From: Manduca sexta
Taxonomy: Eukaryota > Arthropoda > Insecta > Lepidoptera > Sphingidae
DNA length: 64,000 nt
Reading direction: 5' to 3'
Assembly: GCF_014839805.1 (NCBI RefSeq)
Contig: NC_051138.1
Coordinates: 15,714,020 to 15,778,019 of the forward strand
Under the pieces are notes generated by a model. That model ran no database searches and was not told where the DNA came from. It worked only from the letters and a program-made list of their open reading frames with translations. The position numbers were made by a program, and so were the translations under genes. Positions 39,601-54,600 of this stretch are shown piece by piece; the stretch's first letter is position 1, and every line of letters begins with the position of its first letter.

Positions 39601-42600
39601 ATATTATATAATATAAGATTTGAATTAAATTATCAAAGAAGAAAAATATTGTCTTGGACAATTATTACCTCTACGTAGAGTTTCTTAATATTCCAGTAAA
39701 ATATAATGAAAATATAATACAATTTTGAAAGACTACAACATTAAATAAAAACTAACTTTATGTTCCATTGATATTGTATCAAATTGTAATTTAATTGTTA
39801 TGAGTTTCACTATTATAGTGGCTAGACAAAAGCCCCCTGCCTATTTATAGAGTTATCTGGCCCCAATCCAACTACGCTGAAGTTTTAAGGGTTAAAATGA
39901 TGTCGCCTTCTCCCTATGTTCATCCCCCATCTCGGAATATGTCTCATACAATAATGTTATAGACATTTCTATACTAGACAGCCCTAAAGCAGTTTAATTT
40001 AATGCAATACTATTTACATCGTATAAACTGATGGGCTATAATATAAAAACGGATGTGTGGAACCCGATAAGTTACACAAAAATGGATACTGCACAACACA
40101 ATCATGCACTTTTACAGTTAGTGGCGTGAGAACCGGAACGTACGAGTGAGAGAGACGGGTGTATTGTATTGAAAGAGAGGCATTGAATATAAAAATTGTG
40201 AGACATTGAGACTTAAGTTTCAATTGTTTTGTTTTTTTTTGTTAAACACAGCAAACGAGCAGGTGGTTGGAATGATGGTAAATTATCATCGTTGCCCAGG
40301 GACGTGGATAACTCTACAAGAATGTTTAAGTAAGGCCTGAAATTTAACGATTTTAGAAATTTCAAAGGAATAAATATATTAGGAAAATAGTTACTTATGA
40401 AACGCTATGGCCTTAAGGTACGCGCCGGCAGACCTTGAGGCAAGTGCAATAACCTGGACGCGTATCTAAAATAACTAATCTATGTACAAACAGACCGCAC
40501 ATTCTAGTACACGCAACAATAATCTAGGATCTAGATCGTTTAATCCTACTGGTCCTTTTAAATACTTAGAAAAAATAATTCTCATTATATGCTCAATAGA
40601 GTTAAAAAAAATACCGGAAAAATTCTGAGATTTTGATGAGAGGATTTTTTTTTATTACTTTGAATGACGAGACGAGCTTGCCGTTCGCCTGATGGTAAGC
40701 GACACGACCGCCCATAAACAGTAGAAACACCATCTAACACCTTGAATAAGAAAGTATTTGGTATTCTACTGCGCTCGCCATCCTGAGACATGAGATGTTA
40801 AGTCTCATTATCCAGTAGTTACACTGGCTATAATTTCCTTCAAACTGGAACACAACAGTGACTACACACTACTGATTGGCGACAGAAATAGACATTGCGG
40901 TGGTACCTACCCAGGCGGGCTTTCACATATAAGAGACCTAACACCAGTAAGAATGTTGATTTCATTGACAATACCACCTTATAAGTAAATACTAAAACAT
41001 TATATTGCAAGATATCGTTCATGGCAATTATCAATTCGTTGTAAAGATAACACGCATGTGTGACACTTGTGTTTAATAATATAAATAAACTTGCGTTATG
41101 TCATTGATAAGATTGATAACGGATACAAGAGTCAGCTGTAGTGTTTGACACAGCGAATTAAACCGAGGAATAATAATGGTCTTAGTAAAAAAAAAAAATA
41201 AGCCCAAGAATCAATCCTAATCTTAATCCATGATCCGATCCCTAGATTAAACTAATAAAAATATTTCGTTTGTAAGTTATAAAAAAGTGCTCTGATTTTC
41301 GCAAAAGTGATTGGAATTGTTATAGAAAACGCAAAATTAGGTTCATCTATCTTATTATCCGATGTTATTAAGCTAGACAAATCGTACGCATCATACATAG
41401 AGAAGGGGCTATTAGAAGCGGTGGGAATCTTAAAAAAACTTATAAATAAAAACATCCCACATTAACCAAGTATTAATACCAAACACCTTCTTCTTCTTCT
41501 TTTATATTATGGCTGCCACCGTTTCTTTATCGGTAATTTTGCCAATGTCGAGTAATAATAGCAGATATAAAATAAAAAGAGATTAAAAACCAGATCGCCA
41601 CTTTCAAAAATACTGTCATCTACTTACTAAACACCTAATAATCGTAAAATTGACTAACAGCCCGTCATACAATACCGCATTCGTATTGATCGACTCAATA
41701 ACATTATAAAGTTTAACATTGCTCAGTGTCCGTTGACTTCGTTAAACTGATTTAAAATTACAATCACTCTATTACTAGGCGCACCGTGAACATACGGAGA
41801 AAAACAGGACGTTTCAATAACGAATAAAATTTATATATTTTATAAATTTGATAAAATACATCCTTAATGAAGTATGTAGTTAAAGTAGTAAAGACTGTAG
41901 CCATATTTATTCTAATAACTCGGTCTACAGAAAACTAACGCGAAGTAACACGCTGTTGTTATCATATGTTGATTTCGATTACTAAAGGCCCAAACACTTT
42001 CTTTAATCCTTATCTATTTAAGTTTAGCCACGCATCTATAATCCTTCTAATGTTACGAAAGTGTATCGACGTCAGAGATAACTTAACTTCTTTTGCTCTT
42101 AATATGACAATCTACATTTAAAAAGGGTAATGCTAAAAATGTTATGGTAGAAATTTAAAGTTCTTTTTTTTTGTAATGTCGATATAGTTCCATTAATTTT
42201 ACGTTACTGCCACGTACGTACGCTACGTACGTTTACGTTTAATAAAGACATTTAATTCATTTTTATCATTTTAACTAACACAATAAGATAAACGATTTAA
42301 TAAGGAACTTTTTGATAGTTTAACATTTTCCAAAAGACCTAATTTTTTTTTAAAGAATTCTGTACATCTTTTCGTATTCCCGGCTATAACTCGTGCTCTA
42401 TAAATGTATGGAATGAATCCTCAAGGCCGTTTGCTCAGAAGAGGGCCCAAATACAAAGCTACGTTATCACCGAGGGAGTAGGGTCGACATAGTTCATTTC
42501 ATAATTACTCTTATTGCGAAGAAATAGACATAGAAAACATACAAACGCTAGTCAATCATTTCCGCAGTAATTCCTGCATGCAACGCCTAACCCATCGGTG

Positions 42601-45600
42601 GATAAAACGTATCTGTCATTTTCTCTGTCTCAGTGAACGGGAAACATCTGCCACTTTAATCAACCGTAGTATACGCATGTTTACTTCTGATTGTTACGAT
42701 ATTTATTAACAGGATTTTCCTGTAGGCGCTATGCGTGAGGAATACGTACCTACGTGACGACTTGTCAATAAATAAAAATGGCGTCCGTTTAGTCCATGAA
42801 TGTAGCCTGTACTATATTTGTAATGATCACAGGTGAAGTTTTCTTTTAGGTTAGGTTTACAATAGTTCTATAACAGCCAGTTTCAATAAACGATCCCAAT
42901 CTCAATCTACAATCCGATTTCGAGAATGAACCAATCAAAATAACTAATTTGTGGGCATGTCAAAAGAACTTTGTTCTGATTGGTACATTTTTGAGATAGA
43001 TCGGAAAAAGCGTTTGATTGTTTATTGGAAATGGCGGTAAATGGAAAGTAAGGTGTGATAAACAGAAATCAAACGGGTAATAACTTTGTTTTCCACCGTC
43101 ATGGTATGGCGCATGTATGATTATGCACCTGTAGAGCAAGAGGGATTCCTAACTCGTCAAAAGTGTTTATATTATGCGAAACATTTGATACCGGTTTGGA
43201 TATCGCAGTACTAAAATCCCAGTAGTTTATACGATCAAAGATCTCAGTAAGGACATTACTGTTTTATTTACTATTTAGTTATTTTAGAATATATAGGCGA
43301 AACACGAGGATCATAATATAACCCAATAGGTAGAAGGACGTTTCGAGAAGTTTCAAAGACCATTCAATTAATGAGTCATTTGCACATCATATAGCGAGAC
43401 TGGGAAGGCCAAGGGGAACATTATACTGCGTAACTCGAGCTGGTCAATAGAACCCGATATTGTGAAGTAACTAATCAGATCAACTCAGGATCATGACATA
43501 CAGACATACTGACACTTTAGACCTGCTTCAGTAAGACGCAGTGTTATATATTAAATACATTACGTACAGCCGATTATGCAATGCCTAGGCTATCGATAGG
43601 TTTATTTCGGAAAAGTAAGCAGACTTTTATTCCGTAGAAGTACATTCACATAGGCGAGGGAGTGAGGAAATGTTAGTATAATAAAGATCATTTCGGACAG
43701 TCTTCAAAGACAATACGTGGACGTCATAGAACAGAACGATATCCTGATATTTTGATATTCACTTATTAATTCAACATGGCCAAATGAGAGAGTTCCAATT
43801 TCATTTTCAACACGTGCCAGAATGTGCCGCGACGTCCAGACGGCTGATAACTGATGATGTAACGCAGCATCCATCCCACGCGTCGGATGCATCATCTAAT
43901 AATCCTTCGCGGCGACCGTTCAACCCGACACAATCAGTTGAGCAACGGTTTCTTTGTGATTGCATTTGATTGTCGATTTAAATTTTATGAACTGTTATGC
44001 CTGATCCATTTTGATACTCTTCCATATTTTACAAGGATCTCTAATAGCATACCTTGGTCAAAGTATTTAGATTTTAGATCAACAGTAAGTGGCACATGCC
44101 ATTACCGTGAAAAAAATATGCATGGATATGATCCTAGAACGCATATTCTGCCTACTTCGACAGTAAAAGCCTGAGCATTTTGCAAATCACTGCTTGTATT
44201 TTTACTACGTTTAGATACGTATGAGCTTTATGGGTCAGTGAGTTTATATGTAGTTTTAAAATATATAATTTCCCTATACCTACATTTTTACTACCTGTGG
44301 TCAAAATACATATGTCAAGTCCAATCCAAACCTGCTAAAACGGCGTTAGAAAACTCAACTCAGTTTTCATTTAAGTTGGAGACTACGTCAAAAATGAGTA
44401 ATAGTTTCAAGGCCGCGCATAATTGACGAGCACTTCCGCACGATGAATGATTCGCTAGGAATTTAACACTACTATAACGCTTTAATGCAATAACATATCT
44501 AGGAGGTAATTTTTAAGCACTGCTTTTTACATTGCGTCCTGTTCTTTTTATCTGATGTTGGATATAAATAAGTTTTCGTCTGTATTTAGAGCTACTTTTT
44601 GAATAACGCAATCGTTCAATTGAATGCAAATAGGAGATCGATGTCTATACTTATAGATATCGTGTCTATAACACGTTTATTTCGTCACTAGAATATTAAA
44701 GGGGACTTCCCCGACCAGCGTTAGTACTTCATGTAACGACTGCTACTATAAAATTATAGTAAATTTATACAGTTTAAAGTCCCCGATTCTCACTTATATT
44801 TTAAGTTAATATGAATTTTACCATATTTTAATTATAAAGATTTTGAAAAGATAAAACGACATTATGGTACTATAAACATGCAGGAATGAAGCTTGATATT
44901 TGCTATAGTTGCACAAACTTATAAATTTTGTGACGGTATAATAATATTTTATGCAGCAAAACATGTGTAAATGTATCACATTATAAGCTAACACTTACCT
45001 CTAAGTCATTCCTGGCGTGCTTCAGTTTCTCCAGGTGAAGTCTCAGCGCGTCCACCGAGGTGACCGGCGCGTCTTGTATGTCGTTCTTATCCAGGATCGC
45101 CTTTATCTTCTCCACCAGCTGGCAGAAGTCCTTCCAGATCTCCAAGTCTTGCTCAAGCTGCGCCTGGCGAGACTTTGCTGAGTTCAACGTGTTTTTCAGC
45201 ATCTGATTGTGTTTCTGGTGATCTTTGGATAACTCTTCCTGTTCGGAGGATGCTAGAGATGCCCATATTTTATCTACAATGTCTTGCATACGTTTTCCGA
45301 CGAGATCCTTCATCTCAGGCTCGGATGCGTTGAAGAACGACTTGTGTTCTTCCAAATCAGCTTCGATGTTCTCGAAATCCGTTCCGTTTTTGCCCATATC
45401 GAGGCGTACATTGGCTTCGTTCACCCAAATGTTCAGTTTCTCTACTAATTGTAAGTATTGCTGTCTGTATTTCTTTGTTGTCTTGTAAGTATTTCTCCCT
45501 ATTAGCCAGCTCGGCGGGAAGTGATGTCTTCAAGGAATTACCTTCGGAGACCATTTCCAGTAATGTTCCAGGAATACTATCGTCGTTTTTGATAGAGTCT

Positions 45601-48600
45601 GTTATCTTTGTGAACTTATCGAGGTTAGCTTGGATGTTCTTGGCTAGTGTAGTGTGCTCAATAAGTTTCTTGTCCACACTCGATACATCTCTGTTTAGCA
45701 GGGGTCGTGAGTGCACCGCCGCTTCGTTCTCATGAAGCCACTGCAGGATTTCCGACAAGTCAGACGCAAGCTTCTTGTGTTCAGCTGCGGCTCTTTCATG
45801 TTCTTGTCTCTTGGACTCTACAGTTCTACGAAGAGTCAATAGTTGCTGCTTTAATGACTGCAGAAGTTCAGTGATGTTATTCCTATCAATAACAGTTCCT
45901 TCAGCTGCGATTTGCTGACCTTTGTCCGTAGCAGTGGCAAGTAGAGCTTCGCAGCCTTGAATCTTGACAATAATGTCATCGTATCGCTTGATTTTCTCCT
46001 CAAGAGTATCATTAGACTTCTCAATATCGGATGTAAGATCAGTGTATTTGGCAATGAATTCTTCAATTTCTTTGACGAGGGCGAAGAATTGTTCTCGCAG
46101 TAACAAAAGCGATTTGAGTTTCGATATTTGATCTTCAATTGTACTCATTAATTCATCTTGTTTAGTCAGGATATCTTGTAAGTCGTGAAGATTTCCTCCT
46201 TGCAACTCATTCAACATGGATTTGTTTTTCTTAAGGTCAGCCAAAATAGCTTCATAGGCTTGAATAATTGGTTGAACATCTTCTACCTTGCTTCCTATAG
46301 GTTTGTTCAGTGCTTTGAGCTTGTTTTGGATTTCATTCAGGAACTCTAAAGCAGCAGCAATCTTAGCAGCTGCGTCTTTGTATTCCTTGATATGTTTTAA
46401 TAGGATATTCTTTTTATCGTGGATGATGGCGTTAATTCTGGCAAACCTATCAGAAAGGATATTCACTTGTTCCTTAAGTTGTAATTTATTCGAATCAGAC
46501 AGGGAATCCATAATGTCCTTGGATTTATCTTTAATTTTATTGATATTCTTCTCTACATCCTCTGCTTCTTTGCTAAGCTTGTCGAACTTAGCGAGCTGTT
46601 CCTCTAGAAGTTGGAGACTTGTTGTTCTCAACTCAGGAGTGGCAGCTACCTCTGCTTCGTTCAGCCAGCTCTGGCATTTAGCAACATCTGATTCAAATTC
46701 GTTTCTGCCTTGTAAAAGTTTGTTTAATGCTGCAAGTTTGTCATCAATGTCTACTTTAGCCGATGTGTACGACTTGTTAAGATCCTCTAAGATGGCTTGT
46801 AACTTGGCACGGTCTTCAGGGGAACAATCTTTCGAAACAGCATTGCCTTGGCGCATTACTTCAGTTAGTGTGTCATTGTGGAAGTCAGACAGCTCTGCTT
46901 GATGTTTCTTGTGTACAGTTATTTCCTTTTCTACTTTAGCTGCTTCTAAAGGTACTGGTCCACCTAACTTTTTGATCTCAGCCAGTTTAGTCTTGAGCCA
47001 ATTCTTAGCCCTCTCAATGTCATTTTCCAGTTTCTTTCTGTCTTCAGCACAGGGTCCGAGTCTCTCGATCTCTTGTTTTATGAGTGACGCGAGTTGTTTC
47101 TGTTTGGACGAGAGCTCCGACAGTTCTGATTCCAATTGCATCTGTTCAGAAGGCTCAAGCTCTGCTTGAATGTTGCTTACCTTCTTCTCCAGGGAGTCAA
47201 TGACTGTCTTTTTACCGTCTGTCTCCTTGAGCAAATTAGCAATCTTCTTTTGTCTCTCTTTAACGGACTTGCTTTCATATCCTAAAGGTTCTGGATGAAG
47301 GAGGTTATCAATTTCCTTCTGAAGCCATTCGTTCTGAGCTGCTACTTCGCTCTTAGTTCCATCAATGGCCTTATAAGTGATTTCTAGCATTTGGAGTTTG
47401 CGTTGAATGCGTTTAGCGATGTCGTTGTATCTTCTCTCGACAGATTTCATCTGTAACAATATTTAAATTACATTATGCCTGAAGCTTATTTATGACATGA
47501 TTTTATTCACACGTTTTTTACTCGCTTCCGAAATTTCTATATAAAAGTATTATATAAACTCACCTGTTCTTCGACTTGTTGCGACTCCAAATTGCTGACG
47601 ATGTTGATAACTTGCGATCCAACCGCCTTTATGTTGTCCACCTTCTCTTTGCCGGCTTGTCCAAATTCAGAAGACAATTCCTTTAGTGCACTGAGCTTCT
47701 GTGGGCATGGGAGACCAGATCCCTTGTCAGCCAGGCACATCTTCTTAAGCACAGCGTCGAACCAGTCGTGAATTTCTTGGCATTTGTGTCTGAAATCGTC
47801 GATAATCGCCTGGTTGCCCTTTTCGCGTTCGATGGCTGATATTATTGCTACTTCGAGACTGTCTAGTTCCTCTTCTAGGTTAATTTCATCTTCAAGACCT
47901 AGGATTATATTTTTCTTTAATACACGTATATGAAATTATTAAACTTACTCCTTAGAATTACTGTTTTTATCTTATGGGGTTAATACATGTAATAATAACA
48001 AAACTTTAAATTAAGTAATAAGATTGTAATACATAATAATTATAATCAAGTCTATTTACCTTCGGTAGGTATTTCCGTCAAGAGTCTATTCCTCTTTTCT
48101 CCAAGCGAGACAAGCGCATCGCTCATCGCGGCCATGTCTTGTTTAGCAGCCTCAGGTCTCAGCTTGGACGGATTGGCGAGCCAGTCGCGGGCCAGCGCAT
48201 TGTGAACATTGATCCATTCCTGGATTTCCAGGACCTGCTTCATGGCCTCCTCCATGCCGTGAACTGCATCACCGAGTGTCTCAAGGTGACTTTGAACCTG
48301 CGGAATTATTTATCTTTAGACTTCATTCTATCACATATTTTAATTTGGGTAAGTTCGTGCTCGTATTTACATGGACTGTGTTCTTTTATATATTGAGTAC
48401 AAAAAGCTTGTTGATTGGTTAGCTATACAACTCAGTTACCTGTGTACCTATCATTACCAGTTTAAAAGTGTTTGATCTATTGCTGTTAACTGCTACCGAT
48501 AGCATTTTACACAACGCGATAATTAAATCGCGAGACAGTTTGTTGTGTAATACGTGATTAATACCACGTTTAAAATTACAATGTAAAGCTCTAGTTTATC

Positions 48601-51600
48601 GCAATTTAACAAAGAATCACACAATTCACAAACAACCAATCAACGCCTACATACGATTATAATGATGATACTTAAAGAAAGTATCAATCCGCATACCAAG
48701 ATGATATCCAGTAGACGGACTAATCTGCTGTAGGCTATGACTTCATCACATACAATATTTATATTCAATGCTCTGAATGAAAGCCAACAACAAAATTTTC
48801 ACACTTCATGCCTACGTTCTATGTAGACAGATGGCTATTAGAAGCTATGGCTCTCAGATATCAACTTCCTATATACGCCTCATCCCTTACCTTCTGTTCT
48901 AAAGCGCCAACTTTATCGATGAACTCCGGCGTCTCAATAGACTTTAGTATAACACGCACTCGTGGCTCAGCGCTCACTTCACTCACTTGTTTCTACAACA
49001 AACCATGCATGACACCACACAAACACGCGTGCGAGTTAGTGCAAAGGGAACCTGCTCGGTCATGTTTAGAAAGGAAAAAGATCTGCTTGATTCCCGAAAT
49101 GAGATAAATATGGTAAGAAAATATTTCAAGTCTCAATAGTATTTTGAAATTTGACGTCAAGTAATTTCTACCGTATTGTAGTACTTAAAATCCACATTAT
49201 ATTGCGGCATGGGTTTTGATAGCAAATTTTTTTCACAACTCGCGTTTTTTTTTTTTATAAAAATTATTCTTGTCTATTCTAATTTAAATAACAAATTAAT
49301 TTGCGGCGTACAGTGTTTTGTTTCACCTGACCTACGTGCTATCTTTTTCTAAACATGATCAATCAGGTTTTTAGTGGGAAAAGAGATGTTATAATTTGTG
49401 GATATGACAATAATCCCGTATTCTATGATAGCTATATATAATATTAAAAAAGAACTTAAAGTATAGGTAACACGCATATTTTAGAAATGACAAAAATACT
49501 GCCGTATCCACAAATATAATTAATATTCAAGAGATTACTCATCTGAATACAATATGCATTAATTAGTGTGCAAGTGCAACACACATTTGAATCACACACA
49601 TGTGCTAATACAAGTGTTGTGCAAACTGTGTGAGTCAAGATACGTTTTATTTAGATAATATTGACAATCTTTTGTGTATTGTAAGGCATTCATAATTTTA
49701 GGAATGAATTAGTAATGTTTCTTGGTAAATTATGACAAGTTTTAGGTTTTACGAAATTTTTCATAGTGTATTTTTATCATAGAGAATTGTAGAATATCAA
49801 ATCAACATATTAGAATTGTTTTATGAAAAATATTTGTTTTTTTTTATTATTTTAAAGTTATATTAATATAATAAAGAAACAATGTAACTATTTAAAAATA
49901 AAATTAGATGGACGACGAGTTTCTAATTTACCAAAAAAAAAAAAAACAATTAAAAAAAATCCTCAACGATTTTGTATCGACATATTGATGGATGTCATTA
50001 TAAAAAATCTTGACACACACATTCACCAGGTGCAAAAAAATGACATAGCCAACGTTAAAGCCTTTGTACTCTGTCTAACTATTTACAATTACGTCGCTAA
50101 CTACACTATCTACTGGTTGTTACAAACATAAATAAACATCCTTACATTATAATATTACATAATCGTTGGTTCTGTTCATTTTGTCGACCTGGCAACTCAA
50201 GCAACATCAACTTAGACATATGCAACAGTCATAAACATAAAAACATAGCCTTATGAAGAAAAACATTGTATTAATTTAGAAAAAAATGGTTTGTTCGGAG
50301 ACCACACTCAAAAAAAAGTTTAGATGAAATATTAAAAAAAAAAATCTATACTCAATACTGATACAAATGTAATTAGTGTTTTATGCTAATGTATGTGTTT
50401 TCTTTTTTTTCTTGTGTCATGTTAATAGGTACTTTTTATTTAGAACTTAATGCTACAGCTAGCAAACTTTGCTTATTTAATATTAGTAGGAGTTGTATAT
50501 ACATTATTGGATGGAAGTGTTTTTAATTCTATAATATTTGTACTAAAGGTATTTTGCGATTTAAAACGGTTAACAGTATGTTTGAATGTATCGATTTGCT
50601 GGTTCCATGAATCATAAAATCCGTAAGATTTGCAATGAACGATGTGTGCAGTGTGGACGTGTGCGGGGTCAGTGGAGCGGCTCGCGCGCGCGCACCTGGT
50701 CGATGAGCTCCTCCAGCCGCGCGCACGTGCAGCTCGCGCGCCGGCACGGGCAGCGGCGCCGAGTCCGCCGGCGACGACGGCCGCGACACCGACGCCGCCG
50801 CCGCCGAGCACGCCGCCACCGCCGCCGACAGCCGCGACTTCTCCGTCTGCAGCCGGTTGTGCAGCCCCTGACCACACACACACATAACATATCATTATAC
50901 GTATGTCTTGATATCTATCTGACTTTGTTTAATATATTTATACTGTATTTCATTTCACAATCATTTTCACATTTATTACTGGATGAACTCAACTTTTCAA
51001 CATAATAGAAATAGAAAAGCATAGCTCACCCTAGCCTTCTCCAGCAGTTCACGACCATGGGACAACCCATCGACCGGCACGTCCAACTCGGTAATCGCTG
51101 GCTCGCACTCGTCCAAGTTGACCAAAATGCTTTCCAACGTGTCTTCATACTCCTTAAACTTAGCCAGACCCTCGCGCAATCTTCTCTCTATTTGTAGAGC
51201 AGTGGCCAGAAGGGACTTGTGGCTATCGTTGACATTCTTCAGCTGCTTGCCAACAGTTTCGCGAATATTTGGTGTCGTCGCCTCGTAACGCTCGATCTGA
51301 GCGACGCCTTTACCTTCTAATTCGTCAAGAGTCGTCCTGTACTTCTGAATATCGTCTAATAAGATGGCATGTTGGGCTAACTGTTCCTCTGTCTGTTCCC
51401 TGTTAGCAATATATAGTGAGTTGTGAGCCATGAGCTGGAAGGAGATCCGCAGCAGCCATTTCTCAGTATCCTGCAATGACTGGTGGTATTGGTTGTAGTC
51501 CTTAATCTCTCTTTCGAGATCAGCCTTCTTCGCCGCGCACTTATCGCGCAGGGCTTTGATTTTCTTCTCGATTTTAGTGACAGCATCCTTAACAGCTGGC

Positions 51601-54600
51601 TTCTTTGCCCAACTGCTAAGTTCTGCTGCCTCGCTCTTCAGTCTATCCAACTCTGGCTTCTTATTATCGATTTCTTCCTCAATATGTTTATATTTCTCAA
51701 GCAATGTCTTCATTTCTCCTAATTCGCCACCTGTCGGGGGAACTTTGTCAAGATTCTGTTCGGTATCCTTGATCCATTTGTTTATCTTGGTTTTGCTGTC
51801 TTCAAAGTCTTCCCATTTTCCGATAGCTGCTTTGAGCTGTGCGGTGATGGAATTAAGATCGATTTTCAGTTGGTCCCAACTCTCTTGCAGAATTTTAACG
51901 TCATTACGCAGGCTATCCTGTTCTTCTGGGGGAGTGTTGTTCATGGCTTTCTTGAACGCTTCTTGCAGGACAACAAGCAGATGGTGACCTTCGGTCATCC
52001 TGTTGCTCACAAGCTTAACTGTTTCTAGTTTATCCTTGGTAGTATCAATATCACCAACACCAATCGAGTCTTGGACAGTGCCATGTGCTGTCTCCAGCCA
52101 GTTCTGCAGGTCCTCCTTGGCTTTGATGAACTCTGTGTGATCTGAGAGGTTCTTTTCGCCATTGGAGACAAGTCCTTGGATCTTTGTAAGCAGGGTTGTG
52201 TACTCGGTTTGAAGGTTGACGGTCTTGTCGCGAACCCAAGCACATGCGCTCTGTTCCATGAGGTTCTCGCATCTGTCGTTAAGCTCTTCCAGGATATGCT
52301 TGTGTCCCAAAGCTTCCGCTAGTAACTCCTTAAATAAGTAATTTTTAAATAAATACATAAGTAATAATGGTAAATACTACAACATAAATATTTTATTTAA
52401 TTATATTTTGTTTATAATGTAATCAAAAGTTTAAAAAAATAATTAGCACTTACCCGACACTTGTCGAGATGTTCAGGCGTGATCTTGTCTACCTTCTGTA
52501 CCTCCTTCAGCTTACCGTCGAACTCTTTCACCCACTTGCTCATCTTTTCGTAAGTCTCCAAGTAGTCTGACCATGCCGACAGGCATTTCTCCAGCAGTTT
52601 TTTAGTGTCCTTACATATCTGTTGAAGGTTCTCCCATTCGAGCTTCAACTGCTTTATTTCCTGGTTAATATTGTCTTTTCCTTCATTACCAGTCGTTTCT
52701 AGGACAGCTTCACTTAAACTCATCGCTTTTTGCAGCAAAGCTTCACCTTTGGGAAGGGATTCGATGATTTTGTTGACCTTCTTCAGTTTCTTCTGTACGG
52801 AATCTTTCTCGCCGTGAGAATCAGAACACTGTTGAATCTCGATCTTGCAGTTTCGGATCCAATCGTAGAACTTGTCATACGATTCTTTATATTGGATGTG
52901 AGAGTTGACGTAGTCTTCCAATTTCTAAAGAGAGATACCAAGAAATTAATAACACGCTGTTTTGACTTACTAACTCTATAACATGTTTTGGAGATGTTAA
53001 TACTACTTATTTCAATACTTTAATAGATTTTTTACATAAATTATTTAAGATTTTGTGTAATTTATTCATAATATTGTGAATACATTGTACAAAATATTTT
53101 CATTGATTTCAGATTATAGCATGGACAAGATAACAATACTAAATGCACATTTCTATACTCACAACAATCATTTCACTAACAGTCTTCTTGATATCATCGT
53201 AGCGTTTAAGGGTGTCTTCGATATCCTTGGACTTCAGAGAAGAGTCCTCCTGGATCTTCTCATTTAGTTTCTTCACGAGGTCGCTGTGAGAGTCAATGTC
53301 TCGGCTAAATGTCTTGAACTTCTCTAATTTAGCTTTCTTCTCTGAGAGATCGTTAAGAAGGGAATCGTCTGATTGTATCTTCTGATCGATGTCGTCTAAC
53401 CATTCGACTAGCAGTTTGTGAATCTAGAAGTCAAGGAGTAAGTTAGAATGTTATATTTAATTATGAATTAATTATCTGTTTGTTAAGTATAAAATATGGA
53501 ATTATTTTATTATTTCTCATCAAATGCAGCCGAACTAGCCGTTCACATAACTGGTTACCGTCACCCATGCATAACAAATGTCCGGGACACAACCAACTCC
53601 CCACCACATAAAGAAAGGATCTAACAAGAAATAGAAGACAAACGTACCTTAGAAATATCATCAAACTGCGATGCTCTGGTGGTAAGCTTGTTACGAACAT
53701 CCTGCAAGTCGGCTATTAACTTATCGAATTCCTGTTTCAAATTATCCGTATCCTCTTGGATTTTGGCGGCTCCGGCCTGTTCGGTGTTCATTATCACCTT
53801 CTCTTTTAGTTCTAAAAGATACCTCAGTTTGTTCTGACCCTGTTCTAGAGACTGACGCAACATTTTGACAGTGTTTAACTTGCTATTAACTTCTTGTAAG
53901 GTGTTAGGTATTTCAGCACATTGATTGAGTTTGTCACGCGTTCTGTCGAGCCAGTCTTGACATTCGCCGTAGAGGGCGTTGTGTTGTTGATGTTCCTGTG
54001 CGAAAAATTAGAGTTTAAAAACTTTAAAAAGCTATTTTTATTAATGTAATTTAGTTTGATTGTTTACCGTAATTTTAGGCTTATTTTAGAATATTACAGC
54101 TTATAAAATTGAAATCTTTTTTCGTGCACTCTAGTAATTAATTTCGCTAGGCTATCCTATAGACCGCCCTGTGGAATGGGGGCGTTTGGAGAATTCCACC
54201 ACGGTATCCCCTGCCTGTCGTAAGAGGCGACTAATAGGGGCCACGAAGGGGGTCGTCGGCGGACAGCCCTAGTGCATTTCTGTGCATCTTTGCACATTTG
54301 TCGGTTAACCCCCGAGTTGGACGGCAGTGTGTGTAGTTGGCCTCACGCTGCCGTAGACGCCGAGGGCGTCCTTCGGTGCGCGGGGGCTTCTGAGCCCCCA
54401 TAGGAGACGGGCCGCAAGGCGGCACCGCGCAGGGGTGGCTGCGGTCGCAGACTAGACACTTTAACGTCAGAGGAAGCCCGCAGCTGTCCCTAATGCGCCG
54501 AAGAGGGCCACCGCGGAGTTTTAGCTGGTAGGCCGTGCATAGGTTTAAGTTGTATATAGGGTTAGGGACTCGGCCCGGCGGTCGCCCGAAGGTCGTCATC

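Larger units (their letters stand above)
29916..44998 (-). other. Very large intron of Msp300 (15.1 kb)
   Basis: Almost entirely AT-rich and gene-free. It contains a SINE (31139-31452), an inverted repeat (32122-32219), a small CpG-rich patch near 37640-37780, an hAT-like MITE (38087-38417), LINE/SINE tails at about 40230-40330 and 40645-40952, a near-perfect palindrome (42212-42232) and a foldback MITE (42877-43034). A long first or middle intron of this kind often carries muscle enhancers, but I cannot point to any. Confidence 0.65.

Noticed and set aside
50586..51005. 139-codon plus-strand frame and other Arg-rich frames
   Set aside because: Same GC artefact opposite the exon 50696-50867.
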